From the NCBI GenBank assembly GCA_963719275.1, contig CAVRBT010000007.1:1-64000 (forward strand): a stretch of DNA of 64,000 nt, in the 5' to 3' direction. Position numbers and translations under genes: made by a program. Under the pieces are notes generated by a model. That model did no database searches. It worked only from the letters and a program-made list of their open reading frames with translations, and was not told the origin of the DNA. The DNA comes from AC-32 sp963719275. Lineage in GTDB: Bacteria; Actinomycetota; Thermoleophilia; Gaiellales; Gaiellaceae. Positions within the stretch are counted from its first letter, which is position 1. Each line of letters opens with the position of its first letter. Positions 9,901 to 16,633 of this stretch are shown here, in pieces.

Positions 9901-10206
9901 GTGGGGCGGCGGCTCGAGCCCGGAGCCCCAGCGCACGCCGCGGCTGGGCAGCAGCGCCACCCGCTCGTCGCCGAGGAACCAGCGCGCGCCCTCGGCCGCG
10001 TCACGGGCATCCGCATCCTCGGGAAGAAGCGCCACAAGCCCGCGGTCGAGCTGCTCGTGCAGCGCCGCGAGCAAAAGAGGCAGCGCCGGCTCCGAGACGC
10101 GCGCAGGCGCGGGCAGCGCCTCGGCGTACGTGGACAGGCGCTCGTCAGCGAGCAGCTGCTCGACGAGCGGGTGGAGCACGGGTCGTGTCGTCTCTCGCAG
10201 GTCCAT
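6988..10206 (-). CDS. mfd: Transcription-repair coupling factor
   Basis: A DNA translocase that removes stalled RNA polymerase and recruits UvrAB. Domains in order: UvrB-like N-terminal modules without ATPase residues, a CarD/RID RNA-polymerase-interacting domain (FVVHEDHGIGKLLGFE), the RecG-like ATPase with Walker A GDVGFGKTEVA, DEEQ box VIVDEEQRFG, SATPIPRTLHM, VQVAHGQM, and the motor end IIESGLDIPQANTL and QIRGRVGRSD, then the C-terminal TRCF domain. Met at 10206 gives about 1072 residues; a longer in-frame start at 10269 is possible. Upstream on the minus strand lie TAGGAT (possible -10) and a 7-3-7 perfect palindrome at 10216-10232 in the presumed leader. Confidence 0.96.
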   Translation of the reverse strand: MDLRETTRPVLHPLVEQLLADERLSTYAEALPAPARVSEPALPLLLAALHEQLDRGLVALLPEDADARDAAEGARWFLGDERVALLPSRGVRWGSGLEPPPHLVGERARALDVLAAGGLVCASAAALAEPLPPSHARPERIEVAAGDAPGLDPLAERLALAGYERVDRVQERGQFAVRGGLIDVFPTTGREPLRIELFGDEIEAVRAFSPFTQRALHDVEGAVIYPAAERRVELQEPTLRDEGEPAPVPDDLVPPLDRAPDLVWEPDEVKQAWQEEFGEELSLEGVAELEPFPRGQAFAFEAQRPAVAARGLAEAETELAGFVRAGNRVVVAFPHRGEALRTANLLRRVEPRILEPGDPLPDEPDLFFAVSPARRGFVWRDLGLVLLPDTQVFRKRARTRAAPPGRALQSFADLRTGDFVVHEDHGIGKLLGFETKTVAEVTRDYLFVGFRGDDRLYVPHEQIGKVSKYVGADGNAPALSKLGGKAWQNLKSRARTSLRELAGELLALYARRQQAPGVPYELENEWLERLEAEFPYRETEDQRAAIEAVKEDLEAPRPMDRLVCGDVGFGKTEVAVRAAFAVAVNGKQTLMLVPTTVLAEQHWNTFRERYRDFPVRVEMISRFRSPKEQKQVVADFEAGKVDVLIGTHRVLSRDVIPKELGLVIVDEEQRFGVAQKELLRALRLEVDVLSLSATPIPRTLHMSLSGLRDISVIETPPEGRRPIRTYVGEYDDELVKQALEREHARGGQSFYLHNRVETIEEAAAKIQQLSPELRVQVAHGQMRERELEEKMHTFLRGDADVLVSTTIIESGLDIPQANTLIVERADALGLAQLYQIRGRVGRSDVLAHAYLFYPDSRELTQEARARLATLADHTELGAGFAIAMRDLEIRGAGDLLGAEQSGHVAALGFELYVELLAEAVAELSGERRPAARPVRVEASVDAYVPAPYIEAEALKIDLHRRLALTETEDELRELQAATEDRYGPLPEPVENLFAIQETKLKLAQADADYLVFRGGKTTVGPLLLGSGELRALRGELDTAVYTSARREVSLRSDEFSSAVRLVDAILRARRAA

Positions 10207-10215
10207 GACGAAAGG

Positions 10216-10232
10216 CGGAACCGGCGGTTCCG
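10216..10232. other. Palindrome CGGAACC-GGC-GGTTCCG in mfd leader
   Basis: A perfect 7-3-7 inverted repeat ten bases upstream of the chosen mfd start. It could be an RNA hairpin in the leader or an operator. If the longer mfd start were used it would simply be coding. Confidence 0.35.
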
Positions 10233-10274
10233 CGCGCTCGTCAATCCTAGCCCGCGATGCGATGATCACCCGAC

Positions 10275-11300
10275 GTGACGAGGAACGGGATCTGCGGCGT
10301 GGCGGCGGCCTTGGTGGTGCTTGCCGCCGCCGGTTGCGGCGGCGGCGACAACCGCCAGGCCGCGCCGGCGGAGCGGCACCTGGTCTACGTCGCCGGAGAG
10401 TCGGGGAAGGACGCGAGTGTCTGGATCGCGGGTGTCGACGGCGCGCACCCGCGGAAGCTGTCGGAGGGGTCCGTGGGCGTGCTCTCGCCGGACGGGCGCA
10501 CGGTGGCGGTGGAGCGGCGTGGCGGCGGCATCGACCTGCTCTCGGCAGACAGCAGGCGCTCGCATCAACTCACGGCGCGGAAGCTGCGTCCGCAGATGTG
10601 GTCGCGCGACGGGAAGACGCTCTATGCGACGGCGGCGGTCGGGCCGGCCGTCGTCAAGCTGTTCACGCTCGACTCCGACTCCGGCCGCTCGCACACGATC
10701 GCGAGCGGGTCGCTGTACGGCTTCGACATCTCGCCCGACGGCAAGCAGATCGTCTATTCTCGCGCGCCCGAGGCCACCGACCAGGGGATCTGCGGCGACC
10801 AGTTCGACCTCTACGTCGCCGACCCCGACGGCAGCTCGGCCAAGCGCCTCACGAAGGACGGCCTCAACGCCTTCCCCGTCTGGGGCGATTCAGGGATCGC
10901 GTTCTCGCACTTCCCGGCGGGCCGGACGCTCGAGGATTGCTCGTCGCCGGGGATCTGGACGATCGACCCCGGCGGCGGCGAGGCCTCGCCGGTAATCGAG
11001 CGCGCGCCGGCGTCGATCGTGCTGCTCGGCTTCTACGGCCTGCAGCCGGTCGGGTGGCTCGACGAGCAGCGCCTGCTCATCGGCCTCCGCTCCGAGTTCG
11101 GGACGAAGGCTGCAGTGCTCGACACGAAGAGCCGCCGCCTGCGGCAGTTCGACGACTACGCCGAGCACACCTCGAGCGACGGCCGCTTCTACGTCGGCAG
11201 CGGCGGCGACCAGGGCGTCGCGTTGACGATCCGCCGCGTCGGCGACGGTCACCGCATGCTGCTGCGTCAGAACGCATGCTGCCCGAGCTGGAACCGCTGA
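10275..11300 (+). CDS. Secreted lipoprotein with TolB/PD40-type beta-propeller
   Basis: A 341-residue exported protein. The N-terminus is a lipoprotein signal with lipobox LAAAGC, followed by a glycine-rich linker. The body has repeated propeller blades with WD40-like/TolB signatures such as VLSPDGRTVAVERR, WSRDGKTLYAT, DISPDGKQIVYSR and YVADPDGSSAKRLT. No catalytic residues are recognisable; a scaffold or ligand-sensing role outside the cell is an inference. Two Cys pairs near the C-terminus (CGDQ, NACCPSW) may form disulfides. Start is GTG. It is divergent from mfd and convergent with pth, so it is probably monocistronic. Confidence 0.75.
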   Translation: MTRNGICGVAAALVVLAAAGCGGGDNRQAAPAERHLVYVAGESGKDASVWIAGVDGAHPRKLSEGSVGVLSPDGRTVAVERRGGGIDLLSADSRRSHQLTARKLRPQMWSRDGKTLYATAAVGPAVVKLFTLDSDSGRSHTIASGSLYGFDISPDGKQIVYSRAPEATDQGICGDQFDLYVADPDGSSAKRLTKDGLNAFPVWGDSGIAFSHFPAGRTLEDCSSPGIWTIDPGGGEASPVIERAPASIVLLGFYGLQPVGWLDEQRLLIGLRSEFGTKAAVLDTKSRRLRQFDDYAEHTSSDGRFYVGSGGDQGVALTIRRVGDGHRMLLRQNACCPSWNR

Positions 11301-11307
11301 GCGACGC

Positions 11308-11901
11308 CTAGTTGAAGCGCTGCTGAGCGGCCTCGAGCCCTTCGCCGACGATCGCCTCGACGGCGTCCGCCGAGCGCGAGACCAGCGCCTCGGCGTCGTC
11401 CTCGGGGGCGAACGGCGACAGCACCCAGTCGGCGACCGAGCGCGGGTCGCCCCGGCCCGGCCTCCCCACGCCGATCCGCAGGCGCAGGAAGTCCTGCGAG
11501 CCGAGGTGCTGCGCGAGCGAGCGCAGGCCGTTGTGCCCAGCCAGGCCGCCGCCCGCGCGCGCCTGCAAGCGGCCGGTCGCGAGGTCGACGTCGTCGTGCA
11601 CCACGAGCACGTGCTCGGGCTCGACCTTGAAGAACCGAGCCGCCGCGCCGAGCGACCGGCCGGACTCGTTCATGTACGTCTCCGGCTTGAGCAGCGCGAC
11701 GCGCGCGTCCCCGACCCGCACTTCGGAGAGCGACCCGGAGAACTTCGAGCGCCACGAGCCGCCGTGCCGCCGCGCGAGCTCGTCGAGCACGAGCCAGCCC
11801 GCGTTGTGCCGCGTGCGGTCGTACTCGCGGCCCGGGTTGCCCAGGCCTGCGACAAGCAGGTCCAGCGTCGAGGCGCGCTCGCCCCGACGGAACAGGCGCA
11901 T
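11308..11901 (-). CDS. pth: Peptidyl-tRNA hydrolase
   Basis: Recycles tRNA by cleaving the ester bond in peptidyl-tRNAs released from ribosomes. The 197 residues contain all key positions: VAGLGNPGREYDRTRHNAGW with the substrate Asn and catalytic His, the YMNESG asparagine, the VHDDVDLATG aspartate, and GGGLAGHNGLRS. The Met at 11901 is chosen since the frame upstream is not protein-like. It is downstream of rplY, a pairing that is widespread in bacteria (rplY/ctc-pth), with about 215 bases between and a small hairpin in the gap. Confidence 0.95.
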   Translation of the reverse strand: MRLFRRGERASTLDLLVAGLGNPGREYDRTRHNAGWLVLDELARRHGGSWRSKFSGSLSEVRVGDARVALLKPETYMNESGRSLGAAARFFKVEPEHVLVVHDDVDLATGRLQARAGGGLAGHNGLRSLAQHLGSQDFLRLRIGVGRPGRGDPRSVADWVLSPFAPEDDAEALVSRSADAVEAIVGEGLEAAQQRFN

Positions 11902-11976
11902 CAGATGGCCGGCGTCAAGAGGTCGCCACCCTCCGGGTGCGAGCTCGCAGCTCTGGGGCGCGCCGGTGAGGCATTG

Positions 11977-11995
11977 CCGATGCTGGAGGCATCGG
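11977..11995 (-). other. Hairpin between rplY and pth
   Basis: CCGATGC-N5-GCATCGG, a 7-bp stem. It lies in the 217-base gap between rplY and pth, in which I see no gene. There is no U-tract, so attenuator or processing site are as likely as a terminator. Confidence 0.3.
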
Positions 11996-12118
11996 TGATG
12001 ACTCGCCGACGCGAAGCGGCTGAGCGATGAAGGCCGACTTTGCCGGTATTCGGCGCTCAGACGCGGCCCAGACACGCGAGATCGCGCACCGAGCGCGCGA
12101 GCTCTTGGCGTCGGCCAT

Positions 12119-12832
12119 CTACTCCTCGCTGGTCTCTTCTTCGGCGAGCGCCTCGGCCTCGCCCTCGGCGGGAGCCTCCTCGCCCTCCGGCACTTCGCCC
12201 TCGGGCAGCTCGCCCTCCTCGAGCTCCTCGCCTTCGACCTCCTCGGGCTCCGGCTCGACGATGCGCGTCGGCATTCCGACCGTCGCGAGCACCGTCTCCT
12301 CGGGGTCGTCGAGGTACTCGACGCCGTCGCTGGCCAGGAGGTCGGCAAGCCGTAGCGTGTCCCCGATCGCCATGCCGCTGACGTCGAGCTCGAGGTGCTC
12401 GGGGATCTCCATCGGTAGCGCCTGGACGGTGACCTCGCGGTTGACCTGCGAGAGCACGCCGCCTTCGGTCACGCCGACCGGCTCGCCCACGAGCTCGACC
12501 ACGACACGGGCCTGGATCGGCTGGTCGAGACGCACCTCCTGCAAGTCGATGTGGATGATCCCGCCGCGCACCGGGTGCTGCTGGTACTCCTTGAGGATCG
12601 ACGGGTGTGTCGTCTTCTGGCCCTCGACCGTGACGTCGAGGATCGCGTGCATGCCCTGACCGCCGGTGAGCACGCGGCGCAGCTCCCGCTCGGCGACTGA
12701 GATCGGATGCGGCGTCTTCCCGCGCCCATAGAGGACGCCCGGGATCAGCCGTTGCTTGCGCAGGCGCCGCGACTCCGCGGAACCAAGGCTCTCGCGCTCC
12801 TGGACCTGCAGCTTGATTCGTTCCCCGGCCAT
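12119..12832 (-). CDS. rplY: 50S ribosomal protein bL25, CTC type
   Basis: Binds 5S rRNA; the long CTC form is linked to stress in Gram-positives. The 237-residue protein has the L25 barrel (LRKQRLIPGVLYGRGKTPHPI, HAILDVTVEGQKTTHPSIL, HPVRGGIIHIDLQEV), the CTC C-terminal beta domain (ELVGEPVGVTEGGVLSQV, DTLRLADLLASDGVEYLDD), and a strongly acidic Glu-rich tail of about 50 residues. On the minus strand TACACT lies nine bases before the ATG, so the transcript would have almost no leader. The 28-base gap to the upstream diiron-enzyme gene means its promoter overlaps that gene's 3' boundary. Confidence 0.94.
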   Translation of the reverse strand: MAGERIKLQVQERESLGSAESRRLRKQRLIPGVLYGRGKTPHPISVAERELRRVLTGGQGMHAILDVTVEGQKTTHPSILKEYQQHPVRGGIIHIDLQEVRLDQPIQARVVVELVGEPVGVTEGGVLSQVNREVTVQALPMEIPEHLELDVSGMAIGDTLRLADLLASDGVEYLDDPEETVLATVGMPTRIVEPEPEEVEGEELEEGELPEGEVPEGEEAPAEGEAEALAEEETSEE

Positions 12833-12860
12833 CGGCGGCGCAGTGTAGCTGAGCGCGGAA

Positions 12861-13541
12861 TCAGCGCTGTTGCAGGAGCTCTTCGAGCACCCGGGTCGCC
12901 TGCGCGACCGTCGCGATCGCGGCTGCGCCGATCACCTGCTCGTGCCGTTCGGTGAGCGGCAGCGCGTCGAGCGTGCGGTCGAGATGGTCGCGGTGGCCGG
13001 GATCCAGCTCGCCGTGCTCGGAGAACGTGCGGAAAGCCTCGCGCGGGAACCCGGTACGCTCGACCAGCGCCTGTACAAGCTCGTCCGTGGGCGGATAGCC
13101 CTCCATCACGCCGATGTAGCCGAGGACGGCTACCGGGTGGTGGTGGAGCACCCAGTAGTACTGGGCGCCGACGAGGCTCGCGACCGCGGGCGAGGGCATC
13201 CGCTCGAGAACGGCATCGCGCCTGCGGTCCAGCAGCGTCAGGTCGTCGAGCAGCGTCTGGTCGTGGCCCAGCTCCTCGTCGACGTGCAGCTCGAGGTAGC
13301 GGGCGAGCGGCGCGGCGACCGGTTCGGCACCGTCGAGCTCGCGCGCCCGCTGGAGCGCGGCACGGGTCAGCGGGACGGTCGCGCGGATGATCTGGTGCTG
13401 GACGACCAGGTACTCGGGCCAGAGCTCGGAGACGCGCGGATGGAGTACGAGACGAGTGCACGCCTCCGAGTACGGGGCAATAACGAGCTCGAGCTTGCGC
13501 CTGAAGCGGCCGCTCGGGCTGGACTGCAGCGTCTCCGTCAG
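12861..13541 (-). CDS. Heme-oxygenase-like diiron (iron-containing redox) enzyme, CTG start
   Basis: A 226-residue all-helical protein of the HDO / iron-containing redox enzyme family (PqqC/TenA-like fold). Candidate metal ligands: His49 in EYLVVQHQ, His86 and Glu89/90 and His93 in LHVDEELGHD, and Glu175-His176, His183, His186 in SEHGELDPGHRDH. Members oxidise or fragment amino acids, fatty acids or peptides using a diiron site; the substrate here is unknown. There is no in-frame ATG, GTG or TTG before residue 115, yet the upstream frame is clearly coding. The best start is CTG at 13541, whose last two bases are part of the stop of the preceding peptide gene (CTGA overlap), implying translational coupling. 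A 1-base sequencing error is the alternative explanation. Starting at Met115 would delete half the fold. Confidence 0.75.
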   Translation of the reverse strand: MTETLQSSPSGRFRRKLELVIAPYSEACTRLVLHPRVSELWPEYLVVQHQIIRATVPLTRAALQRARELDGAEPVAAPLARYLELHVDEELGHDQTLLDDLTLLDRRRDAVLERMPSPAVASLVGAQYYWVLHHHPVAVLGYIGVMEGYPPTDELVQALVERTGFPREAFRTFSEHGELDPGHRDHLDRTLDALPLTERHEQVIGAAAIATVAQATRVLEELLQQR

Positions 13542-13747
13542 TGGAGCGCGAACGCCTTCATGTCCGGCTCGCAGTCGCCGAGGGCCGCACCGACGCGCTC
13601 GAGCGTCGCGATCTCCTCCGGTGAGAGCGACACAATCGTCTCGTACGCGCGCTCGGGCAGGTCGTCGAGCGCTCGATGCGCGAGGTACTGCGCAACGTGA
13701 TCCGGGATGTGGCGGCGGCCGTGGCCGGCGCCCTCGTGCTCCTGCAT
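13538..13747 (-). CDS. Small peptide (69 aa) coupled to diiron enzyme; candidate RiPP-type precursor
   Basis: ATG preceded by GGAGGG with six bases spacing, one of the best ribosome-binding sites in the window, and by a dedicated promoter. The N-terminal half is His/basic rich (HEGAGHGRRHIPDH), the middle is a short helical leader-like segment (LPERAYETIVSLSPEEIATLERVGAALG), and the end is DCEPDMKAFALH with a single Cys. The LSPEEIATLERV part resembles leader regions of some actinobacterial putative peptide natural-product precursors (remembered as aroma-sacti-type). Its stop overlaps the CTG start of the diiron enzyme gene. A precursor-plus-modifier pair is an inference; it could equally be a small regulatory subunit. 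No transporter or peptidase gene is adjacent. Confidence 0.6.
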   Translation of the reverse strand: MQEHEGAGHGRRHIPDHVAQYLAHRALDDLPERAYETIVSLSPEEIATLERVGAALGDCEPDMKAFALH

Positions 13748-13773
13748 TGGGCTCCCTCCGGTTGACGCGGCGG

Positions 13774-13802
13774 AATATCCAGCCCGGTCAGGGCCCTGTC
13801 AA
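13774..13802 (-). promoter_or_regulatory. Promoter of peptide-diiron enzyme unit (TTGACA-N17-GATATT)
   Basis: On the minus strand a consensus -35 TTGACA (13797-13802), 17-base spacer, and GATATT (13774-13779). The -35 includes the TGA stop of the upstream cyclase gene. The leader would be about 20 bases and carries GGAGGG. This separates the peptide-enzyme unit from the regulator upstream. Confidence 0.6.
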
Positions 13803-16615
13803 GGCGCCGCCTCCCCGGCCACGCGCCGCGCCCGCGCGAGCGAGGGGAGGTTGCCCTTCCGCTCGAACCGCGCCGCAGCCTCTCGTGCCGCTGCCCGCGC
13901 CTCGTCGGCTCGACCGGCGAGCGCAAGCACCTCGGCGAGGTCCAGCAGCGCATCCGCCTGCGTGTTGAGCAGGTCAGTGCGCTCGGCGAGCGCGACGGCC
14001 TCGCGGGCCGTGGCCTCCGCAGCCTCCCCCTCCCCGCGCCGAGCCAGTACCTTGGACCGCGCGCTGCGCCAGAGCACCTGCGAGTACACGTCGTCCCCCG
14101 CGGCGGCGCTCTCGCCAGCGCGGCTGAAGCCCTCGGCCTCCTCATCCTCTCCGACCGCGCACAGGGCGTGCGCGAGAAGCCCAGCGATCGTCGAGCGGAA
14201 GCCGCGCTCGCCCATCTCCGCGAGCGTGTCGTAGCTTCGCCGCAACGTCGTCGCCGCGGCGCCGGGGTCGCCGGCGAGCATCTCGACGAAGTACGCCTCC
14301 TGGCCGGCGTTCGCGGCCCAGACGCGGAGGCCGAGCTCCTCGAGGGCGCGGGTGCCGTCGGCGAGCAGCTCCCGCGCGAGCGCGAAGTCCCCGCGCATCG
14401 CCTCGAGCACCGCACGCTCGCACGAGCAGAAGGCCTGCGTGGCCGGATCGTCACCCGGGGCGTCGAAGAGCTCCTTGCAGCGCGCGATCCCTTCCTCAAC
14501 CGGAAGTGGCCCGAAGACCGCGGCGACCAGCAGCCAGTTGATGCTCTCCGTCCGCTCGGCGGGATACCCGCCGCGCTCGGCGAAGCGCAGAGCTTCGCGC
14601 CACGCCCGCTCGCCCTCGCCGAGACGCCCGAGGACGCTTCCCTGGAGCCGGCCTTGCAGGTTCCAGGCCTGGGCAAGGCTGTAGTCGTCGCCGAGCTCCT
14701 CGCAGGCTCGCAACGCCTCGTCGATGTCGTCGGCGAGGCCCTCGCTCCACCCGCGCAGGAGGTGCAGGGCGCAGAGCCCCACCAACGCACGCGCCGGCCG
14801 CCGGCTCGCTAGCGCGAGCGACTCCTCGAGCACGGTCGTTCCTTCGGCGATGTGCCCGCGTGTCGCCCAGAACTCCCACAGCGCGGTCGCAAGCCGCAGC
14901 ATCAGCTCGCCGTCGCGCGTCTCCTCCGCCCAGCCGAGCGCGGCTCGGAGATTCGCGATGTCGGCGTCGAGCTGCTGGAACCAGGCGGTCTGATCGCCCG
15001 TGCGGGACTCGACGTCGCCGTGCTCTGCGAGTGCGAGGAACCACTCGGCATGCCGACGGCGGGCGTCCGCGAGCGTTCCGGCCTCGCCGAGGAGCTCGAG
15101 CGCGTACTCGCGGATCGTCTCGAGCATCCAGAAGCGGGGCTCGCCGTCGGCGTCGGCCCGCTGGCGCAGCAGGCTCTTCTCGACGAGCGAGTGCATGCCG
15201 TCGAGCACGTCGATGCCGATCGGGTCACACAGAGCCTCGGCAGCGTCCAGCCGACAGCCGCCGACGAAAACGCCCAGCTGTGTGAACAGCTCCTGCTCGG
15301 CGGTGGGCAGCAGCTCGTAGCTCCACTCGATCGTCGCGCGCAGCGTCCGCTGGCGCTCGTCGAGATCCTGCGCGCCGCCGGTGAGCAGCTTCAGCCGCTG
15401 GTCGAGCCGGCGCAGCAGGGCCTCCGGCGGCAGGCTGCGGATGCGCGGCGCCGCGAGCTCGATCGCCAGCGGCAGGCGGTCGAGCCGGCGGCAGATCTCG
15501 GCCACCGCGTCGGCGTTCTCGTCGGTGACCGCGAACTCCAGCGCGGCCGCGTGCGCGCGGTCGGCGAACAGCCGCACCGACTCGCGCAACTCGAGCGGCG
15601 GCACGGGATAGGTGCGCTCCCCCGAGAGATGAAGTGGCGTCCTGCTGGTGACGAGCAGCTTCAGCCCCGGCGAGCCGGCGCACAGCCCGGACACGGCGGG
15701 TGCGGCCGCCAGCACCTGCTCGAAGTTGTCGAGCACGAGCAGCAGCTCCTTGTCGGCGAAGTAGTCGCCGAGCGTCTCGAGCACGGTCTCCCCGGCCTGC
15801 TCACGCAGGCCGAGCGTCCCTGCGATCGTCGGCGCGACGAGCTCCCAGTCGCGGACCGGTGCGAGCGAGACGAAGAACACGCCGTTTGTGAACTCCTCGA
15901 CCACGTCCGCGGCGACCTGCAGCGCCAGACGCGTCTTCCCCGCGCCGCCGGTCCCCGTGAGCGTCAGGACGCGATGTCCGTTCGAGAGCAGCGCGGCCGC
16001 CTCCTCGAGCTCGCGCTCACGTCCGATCAGCTCGTTGGGCTGAACGGGAAGGTTCGTCGGGCGGTTGTCGAGCGTCTTCAGCGGCGGGAACTCCGACGGC
16101 AGCCCGTCCAGCTCCAGCTGGTAGAGCCGCTGCGGCCGGGAGAGGTCCTTCAGCCGGTGCTCGCCGAGGTCACGCAGGTGGGTGCCGTCGTCGAGCAGCG
16201 CCCGCGTCGACTCGGAGACGAGCACCTGGCCGCCGTGGCCGGCCGCCATCACGCGCGCGGCGTGGTGCACGTCGAGCCCGACGTAGCGCCGCCCCTCCAC
16301 CACGCGGGGCTCGCCGGTGTGGAGCCCCATGCGCACGCGGATCTCGAGTTCGTCCCGCCACTCGTGAGCGGCAAGTGCGTGCTGCGCGTCCGCCGCGCCG
16401 GCCACCGCATCCTTCGCCGATGCGAACGCGACGAAGAACGCGTCCCCCTCGCTGTCGACGACGATGCCGCCGTGCCGCCGGAACGCCTCGCCGAGCAGGC
16501 GCCGGTGCTCGTCGAGCAGGCCCGCGTACGCGGCGCCGGCGCGCTGGAGCAGGCGCGTCGAGCCTTCGATGTCCGTGAAGAGCAGGGTGATCGTGCCGGT
16601 CGGAAGCTCCGCCAT
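13799..16615 (-). CDS. Class III cyclase-domain / NB-ARC-type ATPase / TPR regulator
   Basis: A 938-residue signalling protein. Residues about 1-165: class III nucleotidyl cyclase homology domain (LLFTDIEGSTRL, VVDSEGDAFFVAF with both metal Asp residues). Residues about 195-470: STAND/NB-ARC-like ATPase with Walker A LTGTGGAGKTRLALQV, Walker B LLLVLDNFEQVL and LLVTSRTPLHL. The rest: winged-helix-like linker and many TPR-type helical repeats rich in Ala/Leu. The cyclase segment reads GLDVHHAARVM where active cyclases usually have VN-x-AAR, so the transition-state Asn is His and activity is doubtful. Such proteins are abundant in soil actinobacteria as putative transcriptional or signalling switches. 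The stop overlaps the promoter of the peptide-diiron unit, whose regulation it might influence (inference). Confidence 0.85.
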   Translation of the reverse strand: MAELPTGTITLLFTDIEGSTRLLQRAGAAYAGLLDEHRRLLGEAFRRHGGIVVDSEGDAFFVAFASAKDAVAGAADAQHALAAHEWRDELEIRVRMGLHTGEPRVVEGRRYVGLDVHHAARVMAAGHGGQVLVSESTRALLDDGTHLRDLGEHRLKDLSRPQRLYQLELDGLPSEFPPLKTLDNRPTNLPVQPNELIGRERELEEAAALLSNGHRVLTLTGTGGAGKTRLALQVAADVVEEFTNGVFFVSLAPVRDWELVAPTIAGTLGLREQAGETVLETLGDYFADKELLLVLDNFEQVLAAAPAVSGLCAGSPGLKLLVTSRTPLHLSGERTYPVPPLELRESVRLFADRAHAAALEFAVTDENADAVAEICRRLDRLPLAIELAAPRIRSLPPEALLRRLDQRLKLLTGGAQDLDERQRTLRATIEWSYELLPTAEQELFTQLGVFVGGCRLDAAEALCDPIGIDVLDGMHSLVEKSLLRQRADADGEPRFWMLETIREYALELLGEAGTLADARRRHAEWFLALAEHGDVESRTGDQTAWFQQLDADIANLRAALGWAEETRDGELMLRLATALWEFWATRGHIAEGTTVLEESLALASRRPARALVGLCALHLLRGWSEGLADDIDEALRACEELGDDYSLAQAWNLQGRLQGSVLGRLGEGERAWREALRFAERGGYPAERTESINWLLVAAVFGPLPVEEGIARCKELFDAPGDDPATQAFCSCERAVLEAMRGDFALARELLADGTRALEELGLRVWAANAGQEAYFVEMLAGDPGAAATTLRRSYDTLAEMGERGFRSTIAGLLAHALCAVGEDEEAEGFSRAGESAAAGDDVYSQVLWRSARSKVLARRGEGEAAEATAREAVALAERTDLLNTQADALLDLAEVLALAGRADEARAAAREAAARFERKGNLPSLARARRVAGEAAP

Positions 16616-16633
16616 GCCTTGCGAACTATGGCG

